Source of the DNA: Stenotrophomonas maltophilia
GTDB taxonomy: Bacteria; Pseudomonadota; Gammaproteobacteria; Xanthomonadales; Xanthomonadaceae
Length of the DNA: 64,000 bases
Direction: 5' to 3'
NCBI RefSeq assembly: GCF_004684085.1
Contig: NZ_SRHZ01000077.1
Span: 1 to 64,000, forward strand
Shown here: in pieces, positions 17,617 through 27,268 of the stretch
Numbering within the stretch: the first letter of the stretch is position 1
Layout of the letters: every line of letters begins with the position of its first letter
Notes under the pieces: generated by a model
Told to the model about the DNA's origin: nothing
The model's database searches: none
Seen by the model: the letters and a program-made list of their open reading frames with translations, nothing else
Program-made: the position numbers and the translations under genes

Positions 17617-19602
17617 ATGCTGATCGCCATGACCCGACGCACTCCCACTGCCCTGTCCCTGCTGCCCTTGGCCACCACGCTGCTGATCGGCTGTGCCAAT
17701 GCCCAGTCCCTCGATGCCCAGAACGCGCAGCTGAAAGCCGCGATCGCTGCCGCCGAACGCGGCCAGTTCGATCCCGGCCAGGCCGGCGCGCTCAGTCGCC
17801 ACCCGGCTTACGGCTGGCTGGAATACGCCAACCTGCGCCGCAACATCGACACGGTCGATACCGCGCAGGCGCAGGCCTTCCTCAAGCGCTACGACGGCCA
17901 GGCCGTGGCCAACACGTTCCGCAGCGTGTGGCTGCCCTCGGTCGCACGCCGCCAGGAGTGGCCGACCCTGCTGGCCAACTGGGTTCCCACCGACAACGCC
18001 GGCCTGCGCTGCGCGCAGCTGACCGCGCGCCAGGTGACAGGCAAGGTCGATCCGCAGTGGATCGGCGAGGCACAGGACCTGTGGCGCAAGAACGGCAAGT
18101 CCCTGCCCGATGGTTGTGATGCCGTTTTCGCCGTGCTGCAGGCGCAGGGCGGCCTGAGCGACGCCCTGCGCTGGGAACGCATCGACGCCGCCGCCGACGC
18201 CCAGCAGCCGGCGGTGATGCGCAGCGCCGCGCGCGGCTTGCCAGCCACCGATCTGGCGCTGGCCAGCACGTACGCCGCTTTTGTCGACAAACCCAATGCC
18301 AGCGCCCTGAACTGGCCGCGCAACGAACGCAGCCGGCGCATCGCCACCGATGGCCTGGCCAAGTTGGCCAAGGCCGACCCGGCCGCCACCGAACAGCAGC
18401 TGCCGCAGTACGCCCAGGCCCTGGGCCTGAGTGCCGACCAGCAGGGCCAGGTGCGGTACCAGATCGCACTGTGGACGGTGGCCTCCTACCTGCCCGATTC
18501 GGCGCGTCGCCTCAACGCGGTGCCGGAGTCGGCCTATGACGAGCGCCTGCACGAATGGCGTGTGCGCGAAGCGATGTCGCGCGGCGATTGGCCAGCGGCG
18601 CTGACCGCGATCCGCAAGATGGCCAGCAAGCAGCGCAGCGACCCGCGCTGGCGCTACTTCGAAGGCCGCATGCTGGAGAAGACCGGCCAGGCCCAGCAGG
18701 CGCAGCCGTTGTTCCGCGAGGCCGCGCGCGCACCGACCTTCCACGGCTTCCTCGCTGCGGACAAGCTGCAGCAGGGCTATACGCTGTGCCCGTGGAAACC
18801 GAACGACAGCGCGCAGGCGCAGGCCGTCATCGCGCGCGATCCGGCCATCCAGCGCGCGATGGCGCTGTACCAGATTGATCGCGCCGGCTGGGCCGTGGCC
18901 GAATGGAACAGTGCGCTGTCGCGTTTTGATGACACCCAGCGCCGCCTCGCGGTACGCGTGGCACAGGACAACGGCTGGTTCGACCGTGCGGTGTTCGCCC
19001 TCGGCAAGCAGCCGCAGGAACAGCGCCTGTATGACCTGCGCTTCCCGCTGCACCACGATGCCACCATCCGCCGCGAATCGGCGCGTAATGCCATCGACCC
19101 GGCCTGGGTCGCCGCGGAGATCCGTGCCGAGAGCACCTTCACCCCGCGCGCGCGCTCGCCTGCCAATGCCATGGGCCTGATGCAGGTGCTGCCGGCCACC
19201 GGTGCCGGCGTGGCCAAGTCGATCGGCCTGACCGGCTACGGCGGTGCCGACAGCCTGTATGACCCGGACACCAACATTGCCATTGGCACCGCTTACCTGC
19301 GCCAGCTGATGAACAAGTACGACGGCCTGCCGTACGTGACCATCGCCGCCTACAACGCCGGCCCGACCCCGACCGCACGCTGGCAGGGCCAGCGCCCGGG
19401 GTTTGATCCGGACCTGTGGATCGAGACCATCAGCTACAAGGAAACCCGCGAGTACGTGGCCCGTGTGCTGGCCTTCAGCGTGATCTACGACTGGCGCCTC
19501 AACGGCGATGCGCTGCCGCTGAGCGACCGCCTGATGGGCCGCCTGGTGGACAAGCGCAAGAGCTTCAGCTGCGCGGCCAACGCCGACCAGGGCGGGGACT
19601 GA
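17617..19602 (+). CDS. slt: Soluble lytic murein transglycosylase (Slt70-like)
   Basis: Cleaves peptidoglycan glycan strands, leaving 1,6-anhydro ends, in the periplasm. The 661-aa product has a signal peptide, a long alpha-helical superhelical U/L-domain (about 30-460) and a C-terminal SLT catalytic domain. The catalytic Glu is at about 505 in AEST, followed by [15 protein letters not shown] and AYNAGP. The N-terminus reads LLIGCANA, which fits either lipidation at Cys or signal peptidase I cleavage after ANA. ATG 17629 is an alternative start. No ribosome site decides between them. Confidence 0.93.
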   Translation: MLIAMTRRTPTALSLLPLATTLLIGCANAQSLDAQNAQLKAAIAAAERGQFDPGQAGALSRHPAYGWLEYANLRRNIDTVDTAQAQAFLKRYDGQAVANTFRSVWLPSVARRQEWPTLLANWVPTDNAGLRCAQLTARQVTGKVDPQWIGEAQDLWRKNGKSLPDGCDAVFAVLQAQGGLSDALRWERIDAAADAQQPAVMRSAARGLPATDLALASTYAAFVDKPNASALNWPRNERSRRIATDGLAKLAKADPAATEQQLPQYAQALGLSADQQGQVRYQIALWTVASYLPDSARRLNAVPESAYDERLHEWRVREAMSRGDWPAALTAIRKMASKQRSDPRWRYFEGRMLEKTGQAQQAQPLFREAARAPTFHGFLAADKLQQGYTLCPWKPNDSAQAQAVIARDPAIQRAMALYQIDRAGWAVAEWNSALSRFDDTQRRLAVRVAQDNGWFDRAVFALGKQPQEQRLYDLRFPLHHDATIRRESARNAIDPAWVAAEIRAESTFTPRARSPANAMGLMQVLPATGAGVAKSIGLTGYGGADSLYDPDTNIAIGTAYLRQLMNKYDGLPYVTIAAYNAGPTPTARWQGQRPGFDPDLWIETISYKETREYVARVLAFSVIYDWRLNGDALPLSDRLMGRLVDKRKSFSCAANADQGGD

Positions 19603-19615
19603 TCGCCCGATGACG

Positions 19616-19642
19616 GTAGCGCCGGGCATGGCCCGGCGCTAC
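19616..19642. repeat. SMAG-like palindrome (perfect GTAG...CTAC)
   Basis: A fully symmetric element, GTAGCGCCGGGC-ATG-GCCCGGCGCTAC, occupies most of the 58-base gap between slt and cca. It could attenuate read-through transcription. Confidence 0.85.
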
Positions 19643-19660
19643 CGTGCCATCATCCTCCAC

Positions 19661-20881
19661 ATGAAGATCTATCTTGTCGGCGGCGCCGTGCGCGACCGCC
19701 TGCTGCAACGCGCTGCCGGTGACCGCGACTGGGTCGTCGTGGGCGCCACGCCCGCTCAGATGGAAGCGCAGGGCTTCACTGCGGTCGGCCGCGATTTCCC
19801 AGTATTCCTGCATCCGAAGACGGGTGAGGAATACGCCCTGGCGCGCACCGAGCGCAAATCCGGCCGTGGCTACCGCGGCTTCGTGGTCGATGCCGATCCG
19901 GCGGTGACGCTGGAAGAAGACCTGCAGCGCCGCGACTTCACCATCAATGCGATTGCCTGCGAGGAAGAGACCGGCACGCTGGTCGATCCCTATGGCGGCG
20001 TCCGCGATCTTGAACAACGCGTACTACGCCACGTCGGCCCTGCGTTCGTCGAGGATCCGCTGCGTGTGCTGCGCGCGGCACGCTTCATGGCGCGCTTCGC
20101 GCCGCTGGGCTTCAGCGTCGCGCCGGAAACCATGGACCTGATGCGCGATGTCGCCGCCAGTGGTGAACTGGATGCGTTGGTGCCAGAGCGTGTCTGGCAG
20201 GAACTACGCAAAGCACTGGTCAGCGCCCAACCCTCCGCTTTCCTGCGCACGCTGCACGATGCGCATGCGCTGGGCCCGATCCTGCCCGAACTGGAAGCGC
20301 TGTACGGCGTGCCGCAGCGTGCCGAATTCCACCCCGAGGTCGATACCGGCATCCACCAGGAAATGGTCAGCGACATGGCCGCAAAGCTGGCGCCGGGCGA
20401 TGATCTGGTCGGCTTCGCCGCCCTCACCCACGATCTCGGCAAGGGCCTGACCCCGCCGGAGGAATGGCCGCGCCACATCATGCACGAGCAACGCGGCATC
20501 AAGCCGCTGAAGGCATTGTGCGCGCGGTTGAAGATTCCCACCGAACATCAGCAGCTGGCCGAAGCGGTCTGCCGCGAGCACTTGAACGTGCACCGCATCG
20601 ACGAACTGCGCGATGCCACCGTGCTGGAACTGCTGGGCCGTTGCGATGCGTTGCGTCGGCCGGAACGCGTAGCCCGCATCGCACTGTGCTGCGAGGCCGA
20701 CAAGCGCGGCCGGCTCGGCTTCGAGGACAGCGACTACCCGCAGGGCGAAACGCTCAAGCGCCTGCACCAGGCGGCGCTGTCAGTGCAGGCGCGGGATCTG
20801 GACACCACCCATCTGAAGGGCCCGGCCATCGGCGAAGCGCTGGCCAAGGCGCGGGTGAAGGCGATCGCTGCCGCCCGCTGA
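19661..20881 (+). CDS. cca: Multifunctional CCA tRNA nucleotidyltransferase
   Basis: Adds or repairs the 3' CCA end of tRNAs. The 406-aa product begins [12 protein letters not shown] with the nucleotidyltransferase G-G-x-V-R-D motif (7-12) and the metal-binding Asp21/Asp23 (DRDWVVVG). It has the [10 protein letters not shown] motif and a C-terminal HD domain (ALTHDLGKG), giving the gammaproteobacterial form with added phosphohydrolase activity. ATG 19661 is chosen for that canonical N-terminus; the longer frame runs through a repeat element. Confidence 0.96.
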   Translation: MKIYLVGGAVRDRLLQRAAGDRDWVVVGATPAQMEAQGFTAVGRDFPVFLHPKTGEEYALARTERKSGRGYRGFVVDADPAVTLEEDLQRRDFTINAIACEEETGTLVDPYGGVRDLEQRVLRHVGPAFVEDPLRVLRAARFMARFAPLGFSVAPETMDLMRDVAASGELDALVPERVWQELRKALVSAQPSAFLRTLHDAHALGPILPELEALYGVPQRAEFHPEVDTGIHQEMVSDMAAKLAPGDDLVGFAALTHDLGKGLTPPEEWPRHIMHEQRGIKPLKALCARLKIPTEHQQLAEAVCREHLNVHRIDELRDATVLELLGRCDALRRPERVARIALCCEADKRGRLGFEDSDYPQGETLKRLHQAALSVQARDLDTTHLKGPAIGEALAKARVKAIAAAR

Positions 20882-20889
20882 GGCACCTG

Positions 20890-20914
20890 GTAGTGCCGGC
20901 CGCTGGCCGGCACC
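20890..20914. repeat. SMAG-like palindrome
   Basis: GTAGTGCCGGCCGCTGGCCGGCACC lies between cca and the small membrane protein, which converge. Confidence 0.75.
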
Positions 20915-20928
20915 TTCACATCAACTAC

Positions 20929-21123
20929 CTAGCGACGGCGCTTGCGCGAGAAGTGGTCTACGGCGTGCGCACCCAACAAGATTGGTTGCATCAAGAGGAA
21001 CAGCCATCCGCCCAACCGGAGTGTCTCCACCGGATTGAACCGGGTGATGAAGAATGCGACCGGCATGAATACGACTAGAAGTCCAAGCTCGTACACAAGA
21101 AGAGATCGATTAAAAAATCTCAT
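20929..21123 (-). CDS. Small membrane protein of unknown function
   Basis: A 64-aa product with two hydrophobic helices (about 8-26 and 38-53) joined by a short polar turn, ending in a basic tail (HFSRKRRR). Composition and topology suggest an inner-membrane protein. No family is recognised and the ribosome site is weak. It lies on the same strand 72 bases after the SseB-like gene. Confidence 0.5.
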   Translation of the reverse strand: MRFFNRSLLVYELGLLVVFMPVAFFITRFNPVETLRLGGWLFLLMQPILLGAHAVDHFSRKRRR

Positions 21124-21195
21124 CGCTTCGGCCTGCCCTCGGCGCCTTCAGCCACAAAGGAGGGAAGAGGACGGCCAATTACCTCGCAATCAACC

Positions 21196-21630
21196 TCAGT
21201 GCGCCATCCCGCGGGTGATCGCCGCCGCACGCTGCTTCAGCTGGGCCACTGCATCGGGAATCATCTCCATGCCCACGTCCATGCCTGGGTTCAGCACCAG
21301 GCCGACGCCGTCGCCGATACCGGCCAGCAGCGCGTGTACCGCGATCGGCATGGCATGCGCAAACTGCGGCAGCTGCTCGTGCCACAGGCCGGCGCGCTCG
21401 GGGGCGGTGAACACCGCGAACATCGCTTCACCACTCTCGCTGGTCAGCACCAGCGGCGAAATGCTCTCGTCCCAGGCACCGTCTTCACCAATGGCCTTGT
21501 CCAGCAGCACGAACGCCGTCGAGGTCAGCAGGCCGTCGAGGAACTGCGCTGCGGTCAGCGTGCCGTCCTGGGCCTGCAGCAGGCGCACCTCGAGGTCGTT
21601 GAGGGGTTCGAACGGGGTGTCGTGGTCCAT
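21196..21630 (-). CDS. SseB-family protein
   Basis: A 144-aa cytoplasmic protein resembling the SseB N-terminal domain family: a conserved LDKAIGEDGAWDESISPLVL segment, then GEAMFAVFTAPERAGLW, and a C-terminal helix with GVGLVLNPG. The NPG element is typical of SseB-like proteins. The molecular role of the family is unclear; one member is linked to secretion, many occur in housekeeping contexts. It follows the zinc-ribbon protein by 49 bases and may share its transcript. Confidence 0.75.
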   Translation of the reverse strand: MDHDTPFEPLNDLEVRLLQAQDGTLTAAQFLDGLLTSTAFVLLDKAIGEDGAWDESISPLVLTSESGEAMFAVFTAPERAGLWHEQLPQFAHAMPIAVHALLAGIGDGVGLVLNPGMDVGMEMIPDAVAQLKQRAAAITRGMAH

Positions 21631-21679
21631 GGTCGGTTCCGGTACGTGATTGCAGGGCAGACTTTAACAGGCCCGGTCC

Positions 21680-22015
21680 TCAACCGATGAATCCGTTCCG
21701 CCACAGCCAGCCCAGCGCAGCCAGACCGACCACGAGCACCAGCATCAGCGGCAGGCCGAAGCGGTGCCGCCACGGGATCGGCACCCCGCCCAGCTGCTGG
21801 TCCATGGTGTCGGTGTCCAGCACCCAGCCGTGCCCGCACCGGGTGCAGGCCAGCTCGTAGCGGCGCTGGTAGGTGAGGCCGAACAGCAGGTCGATGCGCG
21901 CCATCTTGTAACGCAGCTGAGGCGCGAACTCGGTTTCCGCCTGGCAGCGCAGACAGTGGTGGGCTTCGGTCGGGCCCACCACCATCACCCGCTCCTGCTG
22001 GCCGATCAGCAACAT
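21680..22015 (-). CDS. Zinc-ribbon protein with C-terminal membrane anchor
   Basis: A 111-aa product with two CxxC pairs (Cys21/Cys24 and Cys57/Cys60) forming a treble-clef or zinc ribbon. A C-terminal transmembrane helix (LPLMLVLVVGLAALGWLW) follows. Function unknown. It starts three bases after the stop of the S41 peptidase, so the two are co-translated. Met11 is an alternative start. Confidence 0.75.
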   Translation of the reverse strand: MLLIGQQERVMVVGPTEAHHCLRCQAETEFAPQLRYKMARIDLLFGLTYQRRYELACTRCGHGWVLDTDTMDQQLGGVPIPWRHRFGLPLMLVLVVGLAALGWLWRNGFIG

Positions 22016-22018
22016 GTA

Positions 22019-23056
22019 TCAGCGGCCCTGGCAGGCCGATTGGGCCAGCAGCCAGGCTTGGGCGGCGGCCAAAGTGGCGGCATCACCCTCGATGCGCTGG
22101 TCGGGCTCGATCTTCAACCCATCACCACGATCATTGCGGTCGCGCATCACGGTGGCGGTCAACAACAGGCGGCTGCCATCGGCCAGTGTGCGCACGCTGT
22201 TGCCAGTCGAGACCCCTGCCGTCGGCTGGCCGAAGCTGCGCGTCTGCGCGCGGCCACGCCACGCCAGCGCCGAGGCCTCGCCCGAACTGCCGGTGCGCGG
22301 TCCGAACAGCACTGCCACCGGCGCGCCGGGCTGCCGCAGCACATAGCCGGTCTGGCCGAAGTCCAGCACCGGCTTGCCTGCACGCTGCACGGCGGTCGCG
22401 GTCAACGTCCAGCGCTCCGGCCCCTGTGCGGTTTCGAACGACCCCACATCTTCGTTGTTCACCACCGAGGTGCGCAGCAGCGGTGCCATGCCCAGCAGCA
22501 TCGGCCACATGTTGCCACCGCTGTTGTCACGCAGGTCGACGATCCAGCCACAGCGCATGCCATCGTCCTTGCTGCGGATGACCTGCTGCCACCGCGCGGC
22601 GCGCTGGATGTTCTGGCGGAACGCTTCCTGTGGCGTCGCGCCGGGCGTGGAGGCATATCCCTCGATGACCAGCCAGCCGATGCGCGCATCCACCGCATCG
22701 GCGGCCTTGGCCCTTTCCACGGCGGCGGCGCCGACCTGCTGCGCGCGCGCAAGGGATTCGCTCTGGCGCTGGGTCGTCGTCCATACGCCATGATTGCCCG
22801 TGCTGACCGCAATGGCTTCGCGCAGCAACGCCAGCCGCTTCACGGGGTCGCCCTGCACCGATTGCAGTCGCGTGCGGGTGGCAGGCCAGTCCACCCGGTC
22901 GCGATACAGCGCCTGCCGTTCAAGCAGGTTGAGGATCTCGGCCTCCGCCTCCGGCGAGGGCACCTCGATTGCCTTGGGCGTATCGGCCATGGCGTTGGCA
23001 GCCACCAGCGCGATCACCAGCGCACCAATACGACGCACTCCCTTGCGAACCTGCAT
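22019..23056 (-). CDS. S41-family peptidase, secreted
   Basis: Serine protease of the tail-specific family, predicted to be exported. The 345-aa product has a signal peptide (about 1-22, ending ANAMA-DT), the strand motif WIVDLRDNSGGNMWPM and the nucleophile region GSSGEASALAWRG. It lacks a recognisable PDZ domain, unlike Prc at 52691-54868. ATG 23056 is chosen because the signal peptide starts there. The zinc-ribbon gene follows immediately, so they may act together; the substrate is unknown. Confidence 0.85.
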   Translation of the reverse strand: MQVRKGVRRIGALVIALVAANAMADTPKAIEVPSPEAEAEILNLLERQALYRDRVDWPATRTRLQSVQGDPVKRLALLREAIAVSTGNHGVWTTTQRQSESLARAQQVGAAAVERAKAADAVDARIGWLVIEGYASTPGATPQEAFRQNIQRAARWQQVIRSKDDGMRCGWIVDLRDNSGGNMWPMLLGMAPLLRTSVVNNEDVGSFETAQGPERWTLTATAVQRAGKPVLDFGQTGYVLRQPGAPVAVLFGPRTGSSGEASALAWRGRAQTRSFGQPTAGVSTGNSVRTLADGSRLLLTATVMRDRNDRGDGLKIEPDQRIEGDAATLAAAQAWLLAQSACQGR

Positions 23057-23467
23057 GTGACGTTTCCTTGTCGTTGAGGCAGGCGCACAGCATAGCCCGC
23101 AGGTGATGGCTTTCGCCATGCGCGAACTGTCGTATCTGGCCCCGCCGCGGGTTGCAGCAAGACTGCGTGCACGCGATCAGTAAATTGCAACTTTGCCCAT
23201 GTCATCGCCACGTAGAACGCGAGAAGGTTGCCTCCGTCGGCGCCTCCTGCGCTGGCCGGGATTGGCGTCCTGAATCAAACATCAAAGAGAACGGGTTGCC
23301 GTCGTTGCGGCAATCACGACAATGCACCGGCTCGCCCATGGCGGGCGGTGCGTGGGGATCCTCGTGATCCGTCGGCTTTTTTCTCTTTGATTTTGACCGG
23401 CACGCCAACCCGCACCGCCCGCCACCTTGCATCCCTGCAGGTGGCCCAGCCTTGTGAGGTTGCTGCC
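23057..23467. other. Divergent intergenic region with structured leader
   Basis: Contains the promoter side of the S41 peptidase (about 23057-23250) and, on the plus strand, a strongly structured segment at 23281-23423 leading to the gene at 23468. No convincing ORF lies within. Confidence 0.5.
23281..23423 (+). ncRNA. Candidate structured leader / cis-regulatory RNA
   Basis: Two long helices interleave. ATCAAAGAGAA (23281-23291) is the exact reverse complement of TTCTCTTTGAT (23381-23391). GGCGGGCGGTGC with a few flanking bases (23340-23355) pairs with CCCGCACCGCCCGCC (23409-23423). The 5' arm of the second helix lies inside the first, so the fold is a pseudoknot or two alternative structures. 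Smaller hairpins lie inside: TTGCCG/CGGCAA (23296-23313) and GGATC/GATCC (23356-23370) followed by GTCGGC and six T. The segment ends 44 bases before ATG 23468. Transcription has not been shown. Confidence 0.5.
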
Positions 23468-23896
23468 ATGACCACGCTCTACCCCACCTATCCACGTCTG
23501 CATGTACTGCTCGGTGCCGCAATGCCCGGCCTGCAGCTCTCCAATGCCGCAGCCGAAGCGTTGGAAGATGCGCTCACAGAAGCCCATGAACACGCTCCGC
23601 CGCCGGCCTTCTTCGCCCGGTTGCACGGCATCGCGCAAAGCCACGCCGCCGATGGTCAGGTCTGGCGCGAACGGCAACTCAGCGATGTGCGTGGCCGGGA
23701 ACTGGCGGAAGCGACGCGCTGCTTGGCAGCATTGTCTGCGTGCGGCGGGGTACTGCTGGCTGCACAGTCGGCGCGCGAGACGGACGATGCGGCGGCACAG
23801 TGTCCGCCGCAGGTGGAGGAAGGCCTGCTGCACGCGGTGGTGGTGTTGGCCGATCATGCCAGCGCGCTGGTGGCGCCGGGTGCATGCGCGGGGTAA
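23468..23896 (+). CDS. Hypothetical cytoplasmic protein behind structured leader
   Basis: A 142-aa protein of no recognised family, Ala-rich and mostly helical, with no signal peptide or membrane helix. The N-terminal third is TLYPTYPRLHVLLGAAMPG; the C-terminal half is amphipathic helices ending LLHAVVVLADHASALV. ATG 23468 follows GTGAGG (23454-23459) at suitable spacing. The long frame upstream only traverses the structured leader. That leader suggests post-transcriptional control. Confidence 0.6.
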   Translation: MTTLYPTYPRLHVLLGAAMPGLQLSNAAAEALEDALTEAHEHAPPPAFFARLHGIAQSHAADGQVWRERQLSDVRGRELAEATRCLAALSACGGVLLAAQSARETDDAAAQCPPQVEEGLLHAVVVLADHASALVAPGACAG

Positions 23897-23912
23897 TGGC
23901 ACCGATGGATTC

Positions 23913-24051
23913 GCGTCGACCAAGGTCGACACCTACCAGAGCCGAGCATGGCTCGGCTCTACAGGATCATGACAGCGGCAGGGTTCATGTCGACCAAGGT
24001 CGACACCCACCAGAGCGGGTCATGCCGCCGGGCATGGCCCGGCGCTACCAG
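23913..24051. repeat. Cluster of four SMAG-like palindromes
   Basis: GTCGACCAAGGTCGACACCTAC (about 23914-23936), AGAGCCGAGCATGGCTCGGCTCTAC (23938-23962), GTCGACCAAGGTCGACACCCAC (about 23989-24010) and GCCGCCGGGCATGGCCCGGCG-CTAC (about 24024-24048). The last supplies the TAG stop of the autotransporter gene. Confidence 0.85.
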
Positions 24052-27000
24052 TCCGCGCGCAGGCCGATGCTGCCTTCGATGATGCGGCGCTTCTCGTTGC
24101 GATCGCCACCCAGTTCACGGGTGTAGTCGGCCACCGCGTACGCACTGATGGTGCGGTTGAAGCGCCCGACCACACCCACACCGGCTTCCAGCGCACGCGA
24201 GCGCTGCGAATTGACGATCACGTCATCATCGAAATGGATGCGATCCTCGCCGGAACGGCCATGCCAGTAGTTGAGCTTGAAGTACGGCTGCCAGCCGTTG
24301 TCGGCCAACTGGTAATCGCCGGCCAGGCGCAGGCCGACGCGCCCGGTCCAGGCGTTGTCGTTGTCGAAGCGCACGGTTGAAACCGCATCGCGACGGTCGT
24401 CCAGCGAGGTGCGCTGCCAGATCACCTGTACCTGCGGTTCCAGCCACCATGCGGACTGACCAACGTGCAGCAGCGGCTTGCCCGCCTCCACTGACAGGCT
24501 GGTGCCATCGCCCTTGATCCCGAAGCCCAGCCCGCGCGAGGAGCGCACGCGGCCGTCGTAGCGGCTCTGCATCGCCACGGCATCGATGTAACCACCGCTG
24601 TTGTCGGTGAACGTCCAGTACAGGCCTACGTGCTTGTCGTCCAAGCGGTTCTGCCCCACCTGCACATTCTCCCAACCCAGTGCCAGACCGGTGGTCTTGC
24701 CCTGCGCGCGGGTGCGGCCGACGAACACGCCGATCTGGTTGCGATGGCTGTCTGCGGCGGCGGCCCACACATCAAGGCCGGCCTGCAGGCCCATCACGTC
24801 GCCATCGAAGCCCGGTTGCGCATCCCCCTTCCAATGGATCTCGCTGCTCTGCCCGACCAGCCGGCCCCAGGCGGTTCGCAGTGTGCCCTGGTTGTACAGC
24901 AGGCGTTGCTCGCCCTGGCGCTCGTGGAAGGTACCCAGGCTGGCCAGCGAGGTCTCGCGCAGCAACGGCGGCACCACGGCATAGGTCGCAGTCTCCACGC
25001 GGTACAGCGGCACCACCGCGCCTTCAGCCGGGCGCGCACCCGGTGTCGGTGGTGTGCCGGTACCGGGCAACGCACCACCGGCCACCGGCACGTCCGGCAC
25101 AGCCGGGTCGCTGGGCGGCGCTACCGGTGCCGGCTCCGCAGGCGGAGGCGGTGGGGCTGTCTCGCCGGCGGTCAGGTCTGGATCGGTGGCGCCTTCGGGC
25201 GGCGGCGGCGGTGCCGGGGTGATCGGCGGCGGTGGTGCCACCTGCGGCGTCAATGGTGGTGGTGTGGCAGTGCCGCCGCCGTTGGGTGCCGGCGTCGGCC
25301 CGCTGACCAGCGTGGAGCGCAGGTACCAGTTCTCGCCGGTACCGGCACTGACGCCGCCCTTGAACAGGAAATACTCGTAGGCACCGGCCGCGACCGGTGC
25401 AAACAGCGAGAACGCGCCCGGCGCGGTGCGGCCACCATTCAAGGCCTGCACCACCAGGATGCCGTCGGCCAGCGTGGCAGCGCCGCTGCCGCCGGCATTG
25501 AGCACGCCGATGCCGGTGGTCCCGGTGGCAGTACCACCATCGATCACCAGGCGGTCGCTGGTGGAATTGTCCGCACCCAACACGGTACGCAGGTACAGGC
25601 CACCGCCATCACCGCGATAGTTGCCACGCACGGTGAACACGTCGCCGGCACCGGTACCGGTCAGGTCGATGCGCCCCGCATTGACCATCTCCACCCGTGC
25701 ACCACTGTTGAACGGGCGGATGGCATGGCCGCCACTGCCCGCATAGACGGTACTGGTGTCATCCACGGTGAGCGTGCCGGTGCCGGTTGCGCTGTCGCCC
25801 AGCACCAGATCGCCATCGAAGGACAGCTCGGTGCTGTTGGCCAGGCTGATCGTCTCCCAGTTCTGGAAGCGGCCTACACCCGTGGTCTTGACGTTGTTGA
25901 AGCTGAGCCTGTCGTTGCCCGCGCCACCGTCGAACAGCGGCACCGCACCGAGATTGCCCTGGTTGAGGTTGCTGAGGTTGGCCACGTCGTCGTCCGGCCC
26001 CAGGTCGATCGCGCCGTAGACGATGCCGCCACCATTCCAGTTGAAGGTGTCATTGCCGGTGCTGAGCAGGACCTGCCCGCGCACAGTGCCATCGGTGATG
26101 GTCACGCTGTCGGCGCCGCCGCTGACGCTGATGTTGCCGCCGATGTACGCCGTACCCGAAATGATGATGGTGTCGGTGTCGAAGCCGGTCACCACATTGC
26201 CGTCAACGGTACCGCCGGACTGGTCCCACAGGTTCTTGTCCAGCTTCATGTTGACCCGGCCGATACGGCCACCGGTCATCCAGGCCTGGTCGCCGTCCTC
26301 GAACGCGCCAACGATGCGGCCGTCGCTCATGCGGAAGGTATCGATGTTGTCACCCTGCTGCAGGGCACCGATGGTGCCGCCGGTCATGACGAAATCATCG
26401 CGGCCACTGCCCTGCGCCACCAGGCCGGTGACGGTGCCACCGCTGATGGTCATCTGGTCATCGCCGGTGCCCTGGTCGACGCTGTCGATCGTGCCATTGC
26501 TCACCAGCAGCACATCATTGCCATCGCCCTGCAGGACGCCACCGGTGATGCTGCCTGCCTGCATCTCCAGGCGGTCGTTGCCCGCACCGAACTGCACACC
26601 CGTGCGGCCACTGATCGTTCCGCGGTTGACCAGAACGCTGTCGCCGGTACCCACGAACTGCAGGGCGGTGTTGTTGCCCGTGGTGATGCTGCCGGTGTTC
26701 TCGACACGGCTGCCGCCACCAAGTTGCACGGCTATACCGCCCGTCGAACTGATCGCGCCCAGATTGGACAACAGGTGGCCACCTGCACCGACCAGCGAAA
26801 TCGCGCTTCCGCCGCCACTCTGCTGCAGTTGTGCCGTACCGGCGACGTTGACGGTGATGCCGGCCGCGCCGTTGGCGGTGATGGGGATTGTCTGCGGATT
26901 CGGCAGGTTGGCATCGCAGGTAACCGTCTGGCCGGCAACAGGAGCGATGGAGTCACAGCCTGCCCAGGCGGCGCTGGCGGTCAGCAGCATGACGGACGGG

Positions 27001-27071
27001 ACGGCCAAAGCCTGCAGCACGGAAACAGTGAGGCGGCGCGGGCGGAACGCACGCGGAACGGCACGGGACAT
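24045..27071 (-). CDS. Type V autotransporter with C-terminal beta-barrel
   Basis: Self-secreting outer-membrane protein of 1008 aa. It has an extended signal peptide (residues 1-37), then a passenger of glycine- and aspartate-rich repeats (TGGTIxxLxQGxGxD types, about 90-400) that predict a parallel beta-helix. A Pro/Ala/Thr-rich linker (about 583-690) follows, then an autotransporter barrel (about 700-1008) ending in an aromatic residue (GLRADW). The passenger has no recognised protease or lipase motif, so an adhesin or surface-shaping role is likely. Its stop codon is donated by a repeat element. Codon use is uniform with the surroundings. Confidence 0.9.
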   Translation of the reverse strand: MSRAVPRAFRPRRLTVSVLQALAVPSVMLLTASAAWAGCDSIAPVAGQTVTCDANLPNPQTIPITANGAAGITVNVAGTAQLQQSGGGSAISLVGAGGHLLSNLGAISSTGGIAVQLGGGSRVENTGSITTGNNTALQFVGTGDSVLVNRGTISGRTGVQFGAGNDRLEMQAGSITGGVLQGDGNDVLLVSNGTIDSVDQGTGDDQMTISGGTVTGLVAQGSGRDDFVMTGGTIGALQQGDNIDTFRMSDGRIVGAFEDGDQAWMTGGRIGRVNMKLDKNLWDQSGGTVDGNVVTGFDTDTIIISGTAYIGGNISVSGGADSVTITDGTVRGQVLLSTGNDTFNWNGGGIVYGAIDLGPDDDVANLSNLNQGNLGAVPLFDGGAGNDRLSFNNVKTTGVGRFQNWETISLANSTELSFDGDLVLGDSATGTGTLTVDDTSTVYAGSGGHAIRPFNSGARVEMVNAGRIDLTGTGAGDVFTVRGNYRGDGGGLYLRTVLGADNSTSDRLVIDGGTATGTTGIGVLNAGGSGAATLADGILVVQALNGGRTAPGAFSLFAPVAAGAYEYFLFKGGVSAGTGENWYLRSTLVSGPTPAPNGGGTATPPPLTPQVAPPPPITPAPPPPPEGATDPDLTAGETAPPPPPAEPAPVAPPSDPAVPDVPVAGGALPGTGTPPTPGARPAEGAVVPLYRVETATYAVVPPLLRETSLASLGTFHERQGEQRLLYNQGTLRTAWGRLVGQSSEIHWKGDAQPGFDGDVMGLQAGLDVWAAAADSHRNQIGVFVGRTRAQGKTTGLALGWENVQVGQNRLDDKHVGLYWTFTDNSGGYIDAVAMQSRYDGRVRSSRGLGFGIKGDGTSLSVEAGKPLLHVGQSAWWLEPQVQVIWQRTSLDDRRDAVSTVRFDNDNAWTGRVGLRLAGDYQLADNGWQPYFKLNYWHGRSGEDRIHFDDDVIVNSQRSRALEAGVGVVGRFNRTISAYAVADYTRELGGDRNEKRRIIEGSIGLRADW

Positions 27072-27268
27072 GGGGCACTCCTGGATGGGATATCAGGAAC
27101 TGCTTATGTGCGGCACTGCGCTCGCAGTCTGCCGTGTGGTGAACCGTTTCGATAGGTGAAATTGCGTGCCAACCATCACAGTTCAGATGCGAACTTGATC
27201 GGGCGTCACCTTGTCTCTACGTGGCTGAAATCGTTCATCTTGGCGGTGGCCACAGGCTGCGCTCAAAG

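Noticed and set aside
17482-19629. 715-aa minus-strand frame opposite slt
   Set aside because: Shadow of the lytic transglycosylase gene; no recognisable motif.
24630-27155. 841-aa plus-strand reading frame opposite the autotransporter
   Set aside because: High GC content keeps antisense frames open. The product has no coherent domain, while the minus-strand frame has a signal peptide, linker and barrel.
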